Source of the DNA: Agrostemma githago
Taxonomy: Eukaryota; Streptophyta; Magnoliopsida; Caryophyllales; Caryophyllaceae
Direction: 5' to 3'
Assembly (NCBI GenBank): GCA_958450325.1
Contig: OY288259.1
Coordinates: 23,058,734 to 23,122,733, forward strand
Length of the DNA stretch: 64,000 nt
Shown: positions 10,032-22,025 of the stretch, piece after piece
How the letters are laid out: every line of letters begins with the position of its first letter
Numbering within the stretch: the first letter of the stretch is position 1
Program-made: the position numbers and the translations under genes
Notes under the pieces: generated by a model
Seen by the model: only the letters and a program-made list of their open reading frames with translations
Database searches by the model: none
Told to the model about the DNA's origin: nothing

Positions 10032-10404
10032 TGGAGAAGTCTCGGAAAATATTCGGGGAGGCAAATTTACCGTCGGGCGAAACTTCGCCCGGTGGTGTCT
10101 CACCGGGTGAAGTTTCACCCGGTCATATTTCTGGCCTCATTTCTTGTCTCATTCTTCGTCGTATGATTGTATGGCTTTAAACTTTAAGTTGTATGCTTTG
10201 CTCTTTGGACGATATTCTCTTCTCTTGTGCTCGTAAAAGCTCGATCGTGATTTCGGTGCCAAATCCTATCAAATTGATAAAAAAATTACCAAAAACACGT
10301 AAAACGCACAAGAGGGACCCTAATGCGAGAAATACTCAAAATAAGGTGATTACCGCACTCTAGACTCGCAAAACGAGGGAAAAACGGTCTAAATTTAGCA
10401 TACA
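10032..10404 (-). mobile_element. Athila-like LTR fragment, right half
   Basis: This continues the LTR interrupted at 452. Its outer end, read on the minus strand, is TGTATGCTAAATTTAG, matching the start of the 3' LTR at 48701 (TGTGTGCTAAATTTAG). Copies of the CGGGTGAAGTTTCACCCGG-type repeat lie at 10070-10130. The LTR is opposite in orientation to the ORF it adjoins at 10405, so it marks a separate insertion into the Athila-like element. Confidence 0.8.
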
Positions 10405-11400
10405 ACACGAGCTTTTAAGCCTTGCTACTCACACCTACAAAGACTTGACTTATGAGTTCCTAGGAACTTTTGCAATTGACAATCCGACCGCACCAAGAGC
10501 AATCAAATTTAGACTATTCGGCAAACCCCATCATTTGACCATTTCTGAATTCGGCCTCGCGCTAGGCCTACCCTCATCGAGTACCAGCCTTAGTGAACCC
10601 TCGAGCAATATAGAAGCTTGTGTGTCTACGAGAGACCTTTGGCAGCGCATATCACGCTGCAAAGGGGGTTATGAGGCTAGTTTATCATTCGCTTCTGAAA
10701 TCTGTAACCCCGCAAATCGCTACTTTTGCGAGATGCTTTACTGCTTGTTACCCTCAGCCGATAATATCTATACTCTTAATGTGTGTGTCTTGCAATTGAT
10801 CCGTGAATCTTTGCTCAGTAATCCTAACCCCTTAGACCTACTACTTGTCGTGGCGTTGGACTTTCACCATATCATTGTCACCCAACGCCCCTCCTTAGAT
10901 TGTGGAGTTCTTGTGACAGTACTTGCGAACAAATTGGGTTATTCGGCCGACCACCTCATCCCACTAGACGATTCCATTTGGCTTGACTAGACTATTTTCC
11001 GACTTGGATTTTTCATGTACCCCATCAGCGCCTCGTCTACATTAGTCGTGGAAGTGCTTTAATCGTTCCCAACACACACCAAACCACTATCCTTGTTCAC
11101 CACAATTGGAACCTACCTTTGGGACCCGGTGAATTCCGACTGACCACGACTGAGTCGGGAGGAAAGGGAGTTCGGGAGTATGCGCACTACACGTTGCCCA
11201 AGAGTCGTACGATCTACGACCTTTGCGAGATTGAGTCCGACTATGCCCCTTTCGTTTAGCGAAGGTCCGGAGGAGTTTTCTCCCGAGCCATCCTCCGAGG
11301 GTATACCATTCTACCAAAGGTCTCCTAATGCCTCATTTGCGTCGGACGATTACTCGATCTACACCTTCTCTCGGAGTCGGTGGTGTGTGTGTGTGTGTTG
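10405..11400 (+). pseudogene. Athila ORF1/env-like protein fragment
   Basis: An open frame begins at the LTR boundary without a start codon and runs to a TAG at 10988-10990. It encodes about 195 residues including THTYKDLTYEFLGTF, KFRLFGKPHHLTISEFGLALGLP and LDCGVLVTVLANKLGY segments. This pattern is typical of the ORF found downstream of pol in Athila-type elements and annotated as Athila ORF-1 or putative plant transposon protein. Related sequence continues after the stop to about 11400 with further stops and frame shifts (TIFRLGFFMYPISA, YTLPKSRTIYDLC). The N-terminus was removed by the LTR insertion. I assign the family from pattern memory, not a search. Confidence 0.65.
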
Positions 11401-12354
11401 TGTACTTGTGTGCGGGTTGGGTCGGTAAGTCTTTTTGAGTCTATAATTGCATGTCCTTGGTTTAATTCCGTTTTTGTCCCATTATCATTATCATTATCAT
11501 TGTCATTGTGATTGATTTATCTCTAACATAACTGTGCAAGCTGTCCCATTATCCGATTATTGTGGCCGTAGCGCCCCTGGTATTGCTCCCGATTTTTAGG
11601 CGACGTGATTACGCCATTGACCTTTTGAAAATCCAAATTTTCCTCATTCTTCTCAAATTTTTCTTAATCTGGGCTAGGTGACGTGACTACACCTACCCCC
11701 TTTTTCACCCTTTCTTTTAATATTTTTTCTTCTATCTCATTTTCATTTTTCTTAGCGACTTGGCTAGGGTCTAGGTGATGTGATTGCACCTAGGCCCGCC
11801 ACTCTTTTACTTCTTTCTTTTCGTTTATTTTATTTTCTCAAAAATTTCGAAAAATCCAAAAAGATTTTTCATATTTTTCTTTTCCGTCTTTTTCGATCTT
11901 CCCATACCTGTCCATTACAGTTTTAGTGTGGGGGAGGGATCTACTATCTTTCATTTTTCGAAAATATTTCAAAAACTAAAAAATTGAAAAATTCTAAAAA
12001 ACCAAAAACATTTTCCTTCTCCTTTTCTTTTCTTTCCTCATTTTCGTTATTTTTCGTGTCCTTTGTATGATCTTGTTCTCTACTCTTACAGGATAACCAC
12101 CACCTCGATAGCACAAGATGAAGAGATTATGGAAGCAACTCGCTAGGTAACTTCCTTCCTTTTTCGCTTTCTTCTTTACTTTTGTAGATGAGTTAGGTTG
12201 CTGCTATTGGGAGGCTCACGAAGATGAGCATTTTGAGTGTTGTGGTTCATTGTGTGCTTGAATGTCGATGGAGTAAGAAGTACATGCCTTTACTTGTGTT
12301 TTCTTTAATTGCCTTTTCTTTTTCTTGTGATCATTTTGGTTTTGTATAGTGTGT
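11401..12354 (+). other. Athila-like 3' non-coding interior, first part
   Basis: No gene is seen. The stretch has a GT/TG run near 11380-11400, an ATTATC microsatellite near 11480-11510, and GGCTAGGTGACGTGATTACACC-like blocks (11670-11800). A purine tract (AGTGTGGGGGAGG) lies near 11930, followed by AT-rich DNA. These blocks match, in sense, the 3' interiors of the TGATGG-type elements. The last five bases, TGTGT, are the left target duplication of the composite at 12355. Confidence 0.7.
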
Positions 12355-13945
12355 TGATGGGAGGGATTTGTCGTGGAACCCCAACCGTCAATAATATAAC
12401 CAGCTATTCCTATGGTAGATAGGGCAAGTCGGGTCGAATCCACGGGGACGGTAATGTATAGCCTAGACTAGGTCGGCCCAAATACGAGACTAAGTCAACG
12501 AGCTATGCTAAACTAGAGAATGATAGAAGGGGAGAAAGCTAGACTAAGACTAAGGTACCGGAGAAAAAAACAAAGAAACGGGCTAGGATTAGGTCGGGGT
12601 CAAAGGGGTAACGGAATGGTCAAGGGATAACTAGAGCGAAGGAGGTAGTAGGGTAATCTAGGTTGGTCCGGGCTCTCGCAACTTAGGCCTACCTAGAGGT
12701 TCATCCTATAACCCATCTTGGCGACACACATGACAAACGGGGTTCTAGCACGCTATAGTGGCCTAGGTCGCATCCGGGCACTCGCTACTTAAATCGACCT
12801 AGGGGTCGTCCTCACCGGGCTCTCGCAACTTAGTGAGGGAACCGAACCCACAAACAAACTATCACCCACAAGAGAAAGGCAAGAAAAACAAGTATATGCA
12901 ACTACTTAGTCATTCAAGCATTTCAATAAACATGTGATATGCACCAAACCAAGAGGAAACCCAAATCTTCCACCAACATCTCCAACAATCCCTTAATCAC
13001 CCAATTAACACCCTAATCACCCTACTAACCCTAGCAAGAACACTACTCTAACATATCTAAAGTAAAAACCAACATAACCAAAGTAAACAAACTCAAACAA
13101 CCAAACATACAAAAAAGATACTAGTGAAAATGATGAACAACAATCAAAGGTTAAAACTTGAACAACATAAACAGGATTAAGATAAATGGAAAAGGATTAT
13201 ACCAAACTAGAGGATGGAAGGAAGAATAAGAACTTGTATAAAAGAGAAAACCCAAAATAATCATCCAAGGTTGTCAAGCTTGGTGAAGATCTTCAAGAAT
13301 TCCTTAATACAAGAGCTAATCTATGATTAACTACTAATTATCGACTAATCTACACTAATCTAATCTAATCTAACCTAAAGTAGTCTAGGGTTTAATGTCT
13401 AAAGGAGTGCATAACATTTACAAAACAAGGGAAGAGTATATATATAGGGTTACAAGTGGAAAGGAGGGGAAAAAAACAAGCGCGGGTTACAGCTAGGCCG
13501 TCCCGGCCGAGACGGGGTCGGTCCCGGTTGGGAAGGCATGCTCCCGGTCGGGATGGGCCCTGGACAGTAGCCTCCTTGTTTGTGCACCTCATCCCGAACG
13601 GGATGAGTCTTGTAGGCCTCCCATATGAACTTTTTGGTCGCTCCTTGTTTCTCATGGGCTTCCCATCGATTCTCGGGACTCGGGATTGGGTCTCGGAGGC
13701 TTGGGATTGGGTCCCAAGGTCTCGGGGTCGATTCCAAGGCATCGAGTCATCGTTCCTTTACTTCGTTGGCTCCAAAATGTGTATGTATCGAGTCGGAATC
13801 GCTCCAACTCTTCCAAATCGGCCTCGGGAACCTGAAACGAACTAAAGGAAGCATAAGAAGCCCATAAATCGCTCCCAAGGAGCGATTCCACAAGGAAAAT
13901 GGGACCAAAACACTACAAAATAGGCACTACAAACGACACTTATCA
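12355..13945 (-). repeat. 3' LTR of the composite's complete element
   Basis: This LTR is 1591 bp and begins TGATGGGAGGGATTTGTCG. It pairs with 18536-20137. The TATA run is at 13437-13446, palindromes are at 13500-13607, and a U3 inverted repeat is near 13866-13888. The interior polypurine tract follows at 13946-13959. Confidence 0.9.
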
Positions 13946-16439
13946 ACTCTCCCACATTTAACCCTTACTCGCCCTCGAGTAAGCACATACTAACTACTAA
14001 ACTATCCGAGTGGGTATTAGCGCACCCTACGCCCTTTCAACTCACACGAGTGCACTTAGAGGAAAAGTGCACTCCGCAAGGCAAGTCGGGTCTTGCAACA
14101 AAACCGCGGATGCAACCGGACACAAAACACACAAACAAACAAACAAACACACAAACAAACACATAATCGGTTGCACCCAAAAGAAAACAAATACCGCTTC
14201 CCTCAAAAAGCGGTGAAAGAAGCACCGGTTTAGGACTCGAGGCAAGTGACAACGTTCCCAAGCTAGCAATACAAACCAAGGTGAACTAAACCCTAATAGT
14301 ATGACGATAAAGCAACAAAAACGTTGGTAACTTACCTAGGTCCTCCTAACTTTCTAAAAACGTACTACGGGACGATCGGCGGAGTGGAAAAGTGAAGAAC
14401 CACGGTGTTAGTCGACACTGTAGGTAAGTGAGACCCCGCCCCCTTTAGCGTGAGCCAAGAGGGTCGTCCCATGTCCAAAACCGCCTAACTAGTCCAAGTA
14501 AAAAGGTGGAAAACATGCAAAATGAGGGAAGACCGACTAGTGCCGCTATCATCCTTCCTAGGGACTCGGTCCTTTGGTAGGCTCTTCACGGCAGAAGTCG
14601 GAAAAAGGCTTATTTTGAGAGGATATCTTTTTGTGAGACGGATTTTCTTTTGGCATTTTCTTTCCTTTGACGTTTTTGCTTTGTTTTGCCATACCATTTC
14701 TTTTTCTTCTTTTCTATTTTCTTTTTGGCTTTTGTGCCTTTTTTTTCTTCATTCTTTTCTTTCTTTCATTTTAATTTATTTTTTCTTTTCTTTTCTTTTC
14801 CCTTCTTGGCAAGATTTGGCTTTGTTGGCATTTTCATTGTATAACAAGAAACAGAGAATCAACAATTTGTATTTTATTTGTGTGGGTATGTGTAAGAGGT
14901 AGGGTAATGGGTGAGTCGGGATGGCGCCTTCCCTTCAAACCCAAAAAAAGTGGAGAACTTGGACTAATCAAACAACCTTAGACACGGTCACCTAAGGGAC
15001 GTGACTCGGTAACCAAGGCCTTTTCACACCGTGGGTGGTCATAATGGTCAAAAGTGCAAATCCCATAGTAAATTCCGAGTATGCTAGGTGGACTCAAGGC
15101 AAAGGACCAACGAACTCATTGATTTAGGGTCATTCTACTAGATTAAAGTCCACGACTCGATTTACACTACTAGGAAGAGAAAATAGACACTCACACACTA
15201 GCCTCTAAACCGGGTTTTCGAAAACGGTTTACGCACAAGACACACAACACAACACAAAACAAAGACACGACGAAAACGAACGAAAGAAAAAGAAACAAGA
15301 GCAACAAAACAAGAACAAAACAAGGTAAAACAAAACACATAGACAAAAAAAACACCACCCCTAACTTCCAAATGAGCAACCAATCCTCCAAAAACTTTAC
15401 AAAGCTCCACCCGAGCACACCACAACACATATCTCCTCCAAACTCCACAAGAAACAAAGAGGGAAAAGGGTTGAAAAGATGTTACCGGGTGTCTTGAAAG
15501 CTCTCCAAAGCTAGCGGTGAATAAGCGACCTGTAAGGAAAAGGGGAGGCAAACATGCACAATACGACAAAAACACGACACAAGGACAAAAAGGGAAAACA
15601 CACAAAAGAAAAATCTTTTTTTGATTTTTGTGAAAGTTTTCCAAATTTTAAAGGATTTTTAAGATTTGTTCGGAAAAAACTAAGAAAATAGACTAAACTA
15701 TACTAGAATATCGCTCCCCCACACTTAAATTGAGCCATGTCCTCATGCTCGATCGTAGTGTGCGGAGAGACAAAATAAAAAGAAAAGAAACTACGAAAAT
15801 AAAGCTAAAAATCAAAAATAAAGATGAAGAAAAGGTAGAAGGTGTCCGGCCGGGGTGTAGTCAAGTCACCATGGGCCGAGACGAGAAAAATATATGGATG
15901 GGGGATGAAAATAAAAAGAAGGAAATAAAAGGAAATGGGAGGGGAGGGCTAGGTGTAATCAAGTCACCTAGCCCGGATTCCGCCTAAATCCGACTAAATC
16001 CTCAAAAAGAAAGTGAAAAACATGTAAAAATTTGGATTTTGAAAATGATTCTCGATGTAGTCACATCATCGAGAGTCGGGAGCAACCACTATCAAGGCCT
16101 CGAAGGCCACCATGACATCAAGACACATAAGTGTACAAGGGGAAGGGAATAAACAAAGGAAAACAAGCAACAACAAAAACGGGAAAGAAAGGATAGTTGC
16201 CATACCATAGGTTAGCAACTCACTTTCTCCATCGTCTCATAGATCAATAAAGGCGCTTGCTTGTCTTCATCATTGCTTTTCCGCTTCATTCTCGATAAAA
16301 CGCATGGTAGAGGTAGTAATGGTGTGAGGGAAGTGGAAATTGATGTGGATCCGGTGAAAGGTGAGGTGTGCGGGTCATATGATAGGAGTAAGGAGGAGTA
16401 GGGAGGTTGGGAGGGGGTATAATGGATGGGTGGAGACAA

Positions 16440-16640
16440 AGGGGACCATCCCGGTCGGGATGGATGGTCCCGATCGGGTTGACAAACCCTTCCCGATCGG
16501 GAAGCTCTCGTCCCGGTCGGGAATGCACTACAGTGAGTCCGAATTTTTGCACCTTCATCCCGATCTGGATGGCTCCTTCCCGGTCGGGAAGCCCTCTTCC
16601 CGGTCGGGAAGCCCTCTTCCCGGTCGGGATGAGTCTTCTT
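16440..16640. repeat. Interior palindrome cluster next to the array deletion joint
   Basis: About nine TCCCGGTCGGGA/TCCCGATCGGGA-like palindromes are present. The last ends in CCCGGTCGGGATGAGTCTT, the sequence at which array units switch from LTR to interior. Confidence 0.85.
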
Positions 16641-16886
16641 TGTTTCGCCAAGCCCAAGAGCTTATCATAAGCTTCAAAAACCGACTTCCTCGCTCGCAAA
16701 CAAAACTTCATCATCAACCACTCCTTTCTAGGAGTCACCTTCACTTCACCTAGCACAATGAACTCAAAGTACACATCAAATTCACTCCCTCACAAAAATC
16801 CCACAAAAACAAAAGAGTCCTAGAAACAAAAATCACAAATACAAGCACATGTACTCTAAAGAAGAGGAGAGGGGAATATACAACAT

Positions 16887-16910
16887 GACGGTTCTTTTAG
16901 GAACTCCGTC
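16887..16910. repeat. Hairpin just after the Tyr/Gln-rich ORF stop
   Basis: GACGGTTC pairs with GAACTCCGTC, as at 5008-5030. Array copies carry GACAGTTC, which weakens the stem. Confidence 0.5.
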
Positions 16911-16936
16911 AAACCTAGGATGGTGGGCTCCATTCT

Positions 16937-18283
16937 TCAAAGATAGCCCTCAAGGTCATGGAGGAGCAAGTCGAACGCGCTACCGACATCGTAGTGAAGG
17001 CCCAAGAAGCGCTCGAGCTTAACCGACCTCCACGGCCTCCAAGGAGGAGGCAAGAAGTAGGATTCCCAAGACCCAAAATTATCTTCAAAGTAGTCTCCGG
17101 GGTCTCTCCATCCTACGAGCTCAACCGATCTCTTCTTCCCTAAGCATTGCCTCCAATCACAAGCAAGCTTCATCTCCAAGAAACAAGGCACAAAAAGCGG
17201 TTTTGGCCTCATCTCCTCAATGCACACCCCCACACTTGCCTCAAGTTGTAGTTCCCCATCTTCATCACTCGGCCCCATATCATCTTGGAGAGGAGAATCA
17301 AAACTTCTACCGGCGGTTTCAATCTCTTCCAAGTCATCTCTCGGTGTACTAGCAAGGGGCTCTTGATGCTTGTCCAAATTATCGCACAAGGGCAACTCGA
17401 GGCTAACAATCTCACCCAACATTCTCACAAATTCTACCAACCCATCCAACTCACTATCCTCCTCCAATTCTTCACCAACGATGCCTTCACCAAGAGTCAT
17501 CTCCTCATTCGTCACTTTTTGGGTAGACGATTGAGGTTCTTCAAAGCAAATCTCTCTTTCAAAGGGAACTACATCGGCGGCTTCGTGATTAGTTTGCTCC
17601 TCTCTCTCAAGTGGGCACCCTCCATCTAAATGTGATGCTCGGGATAAAGACATTACGGTTTGAACCGCTAATGCATTTAAATGAGCATTCCTCGCCTCGT
17701 TTCCCCTTCGAATTTGGGCCATTAATTCCTCTTGTTGTTTTCGCAATTCAATGGCCGTTTCTTGAAGGCTCCTTTGCATTTGAAGCATCGATTGATGGAA
17801 CTCCGAGCTCGGCATTTGGTAGTCATTGGTGTCTTGTAAAGCTCCTTGATAATCTTGATGATGCCCATAGGGTGGGGCATCATATTGTTGGTAGCAAGGT
17901 TGGGGTGATTGGTAGTATTGTGGGTCATAGGGTTCATATTGTGGTTGGGGTGGAGGGTAATATGGTGGGTTTTGGGGGTATTGGCTTCCATAAGGTGTAT
18001 CTTGATTGAACATGGTGGGTTCACAATCATAGCTTGAGTAATAGCCACCATGATCGTAGGAATGATAATCGTCCACTTGTTGGTAGCCGTTTTCATACTC
18101 TTGGAGATCATACCCATCTTGATTACCCCAAGAAGCTTGATAATGGTAGGGGGACGTCATGTCATGGCTTTGGTTCATGGAAGAAGAGTGGTAGCTCATA
18201 TCGGCTCCCGAGTGTGTGGAGTTTAGATCAAACCCCATGCTTGCTCGAAAATCGTAGTCCATACCTGGTTGGAAACCACTCAT
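16937..18283 (-). CDS. Tyr/Gln/Pro-rich element protein of unknown function, 448 aa
   Basis: I do not recognise this protein. It starts at ATG 18283 and is the first large frame after the primer site, where gag is expected. Residues 1-160 are low-complexity and rich in Tyr, Gln, Ser, Pro and Gly (repeats such as QYEPYDPQYYQSPQPCYQQYD). Residues about 165-215 are predicted-looking coiled coil (MLQMQRSLQETAIELRKQQE). Residues 230-340 are strongly acidic. The last 100 residues are rich in Trp and hydrophobic residues (LPPPWRPWRSVKLERFLGLHYD) and end in AFDLLLHDLEGYL, like the end of the gag-protease frame at 5061. No zinc knuckle, protease or other retroelement motif is seen. It may be a gag-derived or replacement structural protein, which is inference. 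Confidence 0.7.
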   Translation of the reverse strand: MSGFQPGMDYDFRASMGFDLNSTHSGADMSYHSSSMNQSHDMTSPYHYQASWGNQDGYDLQEYENGYQQVDDYHSYDHGGYYSSYDCEPTMFNQDTPYGSQYPQNPPYYPPPQPQYEPYDPQYYQSPQPCYQQYDAPPYGHHQDYQGALQDTNDYQMPSSEFHQSMLQMQRSLQETAIELRKQQEELMAQIRRGNEARNAHLNALAVQTVMSLSRASHLDGGCPLEREEQTNHEAADVVPFEREICFEEPQSSTQKVTNEEMTLGEGIVGEELEEDSELDGLVEFVRMLGEIVSLELPLCDNLDKHQEPLASTPRDDLEEIETAGRSFDSPLQDDMGPSDEDGELQLEASVGVCIEEMRPKPLFVPCFLEMKLACDWRQCLGKKRSVELVGWRDPGDYFEDNFGSWESYFLPPPWRPWRSVKLERFLGLHYDVGSAFDLLLHDLEGYL

Positions 18284-18377
18284 TCTAGCAACCGTCCGTT
18301 TAAGCGGCTCTGAGTTGCAAGAAGAAGATAATCACCGCCTCTAAGCACAAACTATAGACTAAGAACAAACGTGAGAA

Positions 18378-18402
18378 GTCTAGTGCTTTTTGGGCACTAG
18401 AC
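18378..18402. ncRNA. Leader hairpin, 9-bp stem
   Basis: GTCTAGTGC (18378-18386) and GCACTAGAC (18394-18402) pair perfectly around TTTTTGG, between the primer site and the ORF start. Confidence 0.5.
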
Positions 18403-18514
18403 AAGGGAGAAATAAACCACACACACACACAAGAAGCAATGTAACCGAAAATAAAAAAAGAAAACACAAAGACAAAGTCGAGTAACTAGGAAAACAAAGT
18501 CCAAACTAGCACCG

Positions 18515-18532
18515 TCCCCGGCAACGGCGCCA
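18515..18532 (-). other. Primer-binding site, tRNA-Asp
   Basis: The 18-base TCCCCGGCAACGGCGCCA is intact here, three bases from the LTR at 18536. The array units downstream carry a G-to-A change in it. Confidence 0.92.
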
Positions 18533-18535
18533 AAT

Positions 18536-20137
18536 TGATGGTAGGGATTCGTCACGTCCCAACCGTCAATAATATAACCGGCTAATCCTAACTAGGGTAG
18601 ATAGGGCAAGTCGGGTCGAATCCACGGGGACGGTAATGTAAAGTCTAGACCAAGGTCGCCTAAATACGAGACTAAGTCAACGAGCTAAACTAAAGAATGA
18701 AAGGAGGGAGAAGGCTAGACTAAGACTAAGGAGAACAACTAAGGAAAACGAGCTAGGATTAGGTCGGGGTCAAAGGGGTAACGGATTGGTCAAGGGAGGA
18801 CTAGAGTGAAGGAGGTAGTAGGGTAATCTTGGTTGGTCCGGGCTCTCGCAACTTAGACTCACCTAGAGGTTCCACCTAAAGCCCATCTCGTCGATACACA
18901 ACACAAATGGGGTTCTAGCGCGCTATAGACCTAGGTCGCATCCGGGCTCTCGCTACTTAGACCGGCCTAGGGGTCGTCCTCACCGGGCTCTCGCAACTTA
19001 GTGAGGGGACCGAACCCACAACGAACTAATACCCACGAAAGAAAGGCAAGAAAACAAGCATTCGTACATACTTAGTCATTCAAGCAATTCAACAAACATG
19101 TGATGTGCATCAAACAAGAGGAAACCCAAATCTTCCACCAACATCCCCAACAAACCCTTAATCACCCAATGAACACCCTAATCACCCTACTAACCCTAGC
19201 AAGAACACTACTCTAACATAATCCAACTAAAACTAACAAGCATGAGAGGAATCAACATAAGAAAACAAACATACATAAACAAACTAGTAATAACAATGAA
19301 CAAGGACAAACTAACAACTAAAGATTCAAACTTGAATAACTAAACATGATTAAGAGTAAAAAGGAAGAAGATTGTACCATACAAGAGAGGAAGAAAGGAA
19401 GAAATCTTGCATTAATGAAGAAAAACCCAAAACAAACATCCAAGGTTGTCAAGCTTGGTGAAGATCTTGAAGAATTCCCTTAATACAAGACTAAACTAGG
19501 ATTAACTACTAATTACCGACTAATCTACACTAATCTAATCTAATCTAACCTAAAGTAGTCTAGGGTTTAGTGCCTAAAGGAGTGCATCCCCTTAACATAA
19601 CAAGGGAAGAGTATATATAGGGTTACAAATGAAAGGGAGAAGAAAAGAAAACAAAGCGGAGTAGCAGTGGCCCGTCCCGGCCGAGACGGGGTGGTCCCGG
19701 TCGGGACGAGGTCGGTCCCGGTCAGGACGCCTCCATCCCGATCAGGATGGGTCCAGGTCAGCAGCTTCTCTTTTTGCTCCTTCATCCCGAACGGGATGAG
19801 CCTTGTAGACCTCCATTATGATCTTTTTGGTCCCTCCTTGCTTCTCATGGGCTTCTCACCGATTCTCGGGACTCGGGATCGGGTCTCGGAGGCTCGGGAT
19901 TGGTTCCCAAGGTCTCGGGGTCGATTCCAAGGCATCGAGTCATCGTTCCTTAGCTTCGTTGGCTCCAAAATGTGTATGTATAGAGTCGGAATCGCTCCAA
20001 CTCTTCCAAATCGGTCTCGGGAACCTGAAACGAACTAAAGGAAGCATAAAAGCCCCTAAACCGCTCCCAAGAAGCGATTCTACAAGGAAAACGGGACCAA
20101 AACACTACAAAATAGGCACTACAAATGACACTTATCA
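18536..20137 (-). repeat. Complete internal LTR of the composite
   Basis: This 1602-bp LTR starts TGATGGTAGGGATTCGTC and ends TTATCA. It serves as 5' LTR for 16937-18283. At 20138 it abuts element interior, not a target duplication, so this is an internal junction of the composite. Confidence 0.9.
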
Positions 20138-20858
20138 TCATTGGAATCTTGTAAAGCTCCTTGAAAATCTTGATGATACCCATGGAGTGGGGCATCATAT
20201 TGTTGGTAGCAAGGTTGGGGTGATTGGTAGTATTGTGGGTCATGGGGTTCATATTGTGGTTGGGGTGGACGGTAATATTGTGGGTATTGGGGGTATTGGC
20301 TTCCATAAGGTGAATCTTGATTGAACATGGTGGGTTCATATTGATAACTCGAGTAATAGTCACCATGCTCGTAGGATTGGTAATCGTTCACTTGTTGGTA
20401 GCCGTTTTCATATCCTTGAGACTCATACCCACTAGAGTCTTGATCCCCCCAAGAAGCTTGATAGTGATTAGGAGTCATCATGGCATAGCTTTGGTTCATG
20501 GAAGAAGAGGGGTAGCTCATATCGGCTCCCGAGTGTGTGGAGTTTAGATCAAACCCCATGCTCGCTCGAAAATCGTAGATCATACCCGGTTGGAAACCAC
20601 TCATTCTAGCAACCGTCCGTTTAAGCGGCTCTGAGTTGCAAGAAGAAGATAATCGCCACCTCTAAGCACAAACTGTAGACTAAGAACAAACGTGAGAAGC
20701 CCAGTGCTTTTTGGGCAGTAGACAAGAGAGAAATAAACTTCACACACACAAGAAGCAAGGTAACAAAAAGAAAAAAGAAAACACAAAGACAAAGACAAAG
20801 TCAAGTAACTAGGAAAACAAAGTCCAAACTAGCACCGTCCCCGGCAACGACGCCAAAT
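20138..20858 (-). pseudogene. Truncated interior with the N-terminal third of the Tyr/Gln-rich ORF
   Basis: Only the first roughly 155 codons of the ORF remain (ATG at 20604), plus the leader and a mutated primer site (20838-20855, TCCCCGGCAACGACGCCA). The break at 20137/20138 shares TCA between LTR end and ORF sequence. The frame reads a few foreign residues and stops inside the LTR. This is a deletion joint. Confidence 0.8.
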
Positions 20859-22025
20859 TGATGGGAGGGATTTGTCGTGGAATCCCAACCGTCAATAATA
20901 TAAACGGCTATTCCTACGGTAGATAGGGCAAGTCGGGTCGAATCCACGGGGACGGTAATGTATAGCCTAGACTAGGTCGGCCCAAATACGAGACTAAGTC
21001 AACGAGCTATGCTAAACTAGAGAATGATAGAAGGGGTGAAAAGTAGACTAAGACTAAGGTACCGGAGAAACAAACAAAGAAACAGGCTAGGATTAGGTCG
21101 GGGTCAAAGGCGTAACGGAATGGTCAAGGGATAACTAGAGCGAAGGAGGTAGTAGGGTAATCTAGGTTGGTCCGGGCTCTCGCAACTTAGGCCTGCCTAG
21201 AGGTTCATCCTATAACCCATCTTGGCGACACACATAACAAACGGGGTTCTAGCGCGCTATAGTGGCCTAGGTCGCATCCGGGCTCTCGCTACTTAGATCG
21301 ACCTAGGGGTCGTCCTCACCGGGCTCTCGCAACTTAGTAAGGGAACCGAACACACAAACAAACTATCACCCACAAGAGAAAGCCAAGAAAAACAAGTATA
21401 TGCAACTACTTAGTCATTCAAGCATTTCAACAAACATGTGATATGAACCAAACCAAGAGGAAACCCAAATATTCCACCAACATCTCCAACAATCCCTTAA
21501 TCACCCAATTAACACCCTAATCACCCTACTAACCCTAGCAAGAACACTACTCTAACATATCTAAAGTAAAAACCAACATAACCAAGGTAAACAAACTCAA
21601 ACAACCAAACATACAAAAAAGATACTAGTGAAAATGATGAACAACAATCAAAGGTTAAAACTTGAACAACATAAACAAGATTAAGAGAAAGGGAAAAGGA
21701 TTATACCAAACTAGAGGATGGAAGGAAGAATAAGAATTTGTATAAAAGAGAAAACCCAAAATAATCATCCAAGGTTGTCGAGCTTGGTGAAGATCTTCAA
21801 GAATTCCTTAATACAAGAGCTAATCTATGATTAACTACTAATTATCGACTAATCTACACTAATCTAATCTAATCTAAGCTAAAGTAGTCTAGGGTTTAAT
21901 GTCTAAAGAAGTGCATAACATTTACAAAACAAGGGAAGTGTATATCTATAGGGTTACAAGTGGAAAGGAGGGGAAAGAAACAAGCGCGGGTTACAGCTAG
22001 GCCGTCCCGGCCGAGACGGGGTGGT

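Larger units (their letters stand above)
13946..16936 (-). other. 3' non-coding interior of the composite's complete element
   Basis: This matches 2057-5060 in order and content: polypurine tract, hairpin near 14195, pyrimidine tract (14640-14810), GGGCTAGGTGACTTGATTACACC-like blocks (15950-15975) and a palindrome cluster (16440-16640). A frame on the minus strand (16286-16774) starts with a segment conserved in sister copies (GEVKVTPRKEWLMMKF, then ARKSVFEAYDKL) and then reads through palindromes. It could be a remnant of coding sequence, but I do not call it a gene. Confidence 0.7.

Noticed and set aside
13652..13867. Frames repeated in all LTRs (for example WASHRFSGLGIGSRRLGIGSQGLG)
   Set aside because: They lie in U3 upstream of the TATA box and are open because of GGGATCGGGTCTCGG-like repeats; several overlapping frames are equally open.
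20137..20138. Right boundary of a simple element 12355-20137 inserted in another copy
   Set aside because: The TGTGT before 12355 is not found after 20137 but is found after 47490, so 20137 is an internal joint.
20838..20855. Possible tRNA-Asp gene fragments at each TCCCCGGCAACG site
   Set aside because: Only the last 18 bases plus CCA match, always next to an LTR. This is a primer-binding site; a nuclear tRNA gene would not encode CCA.
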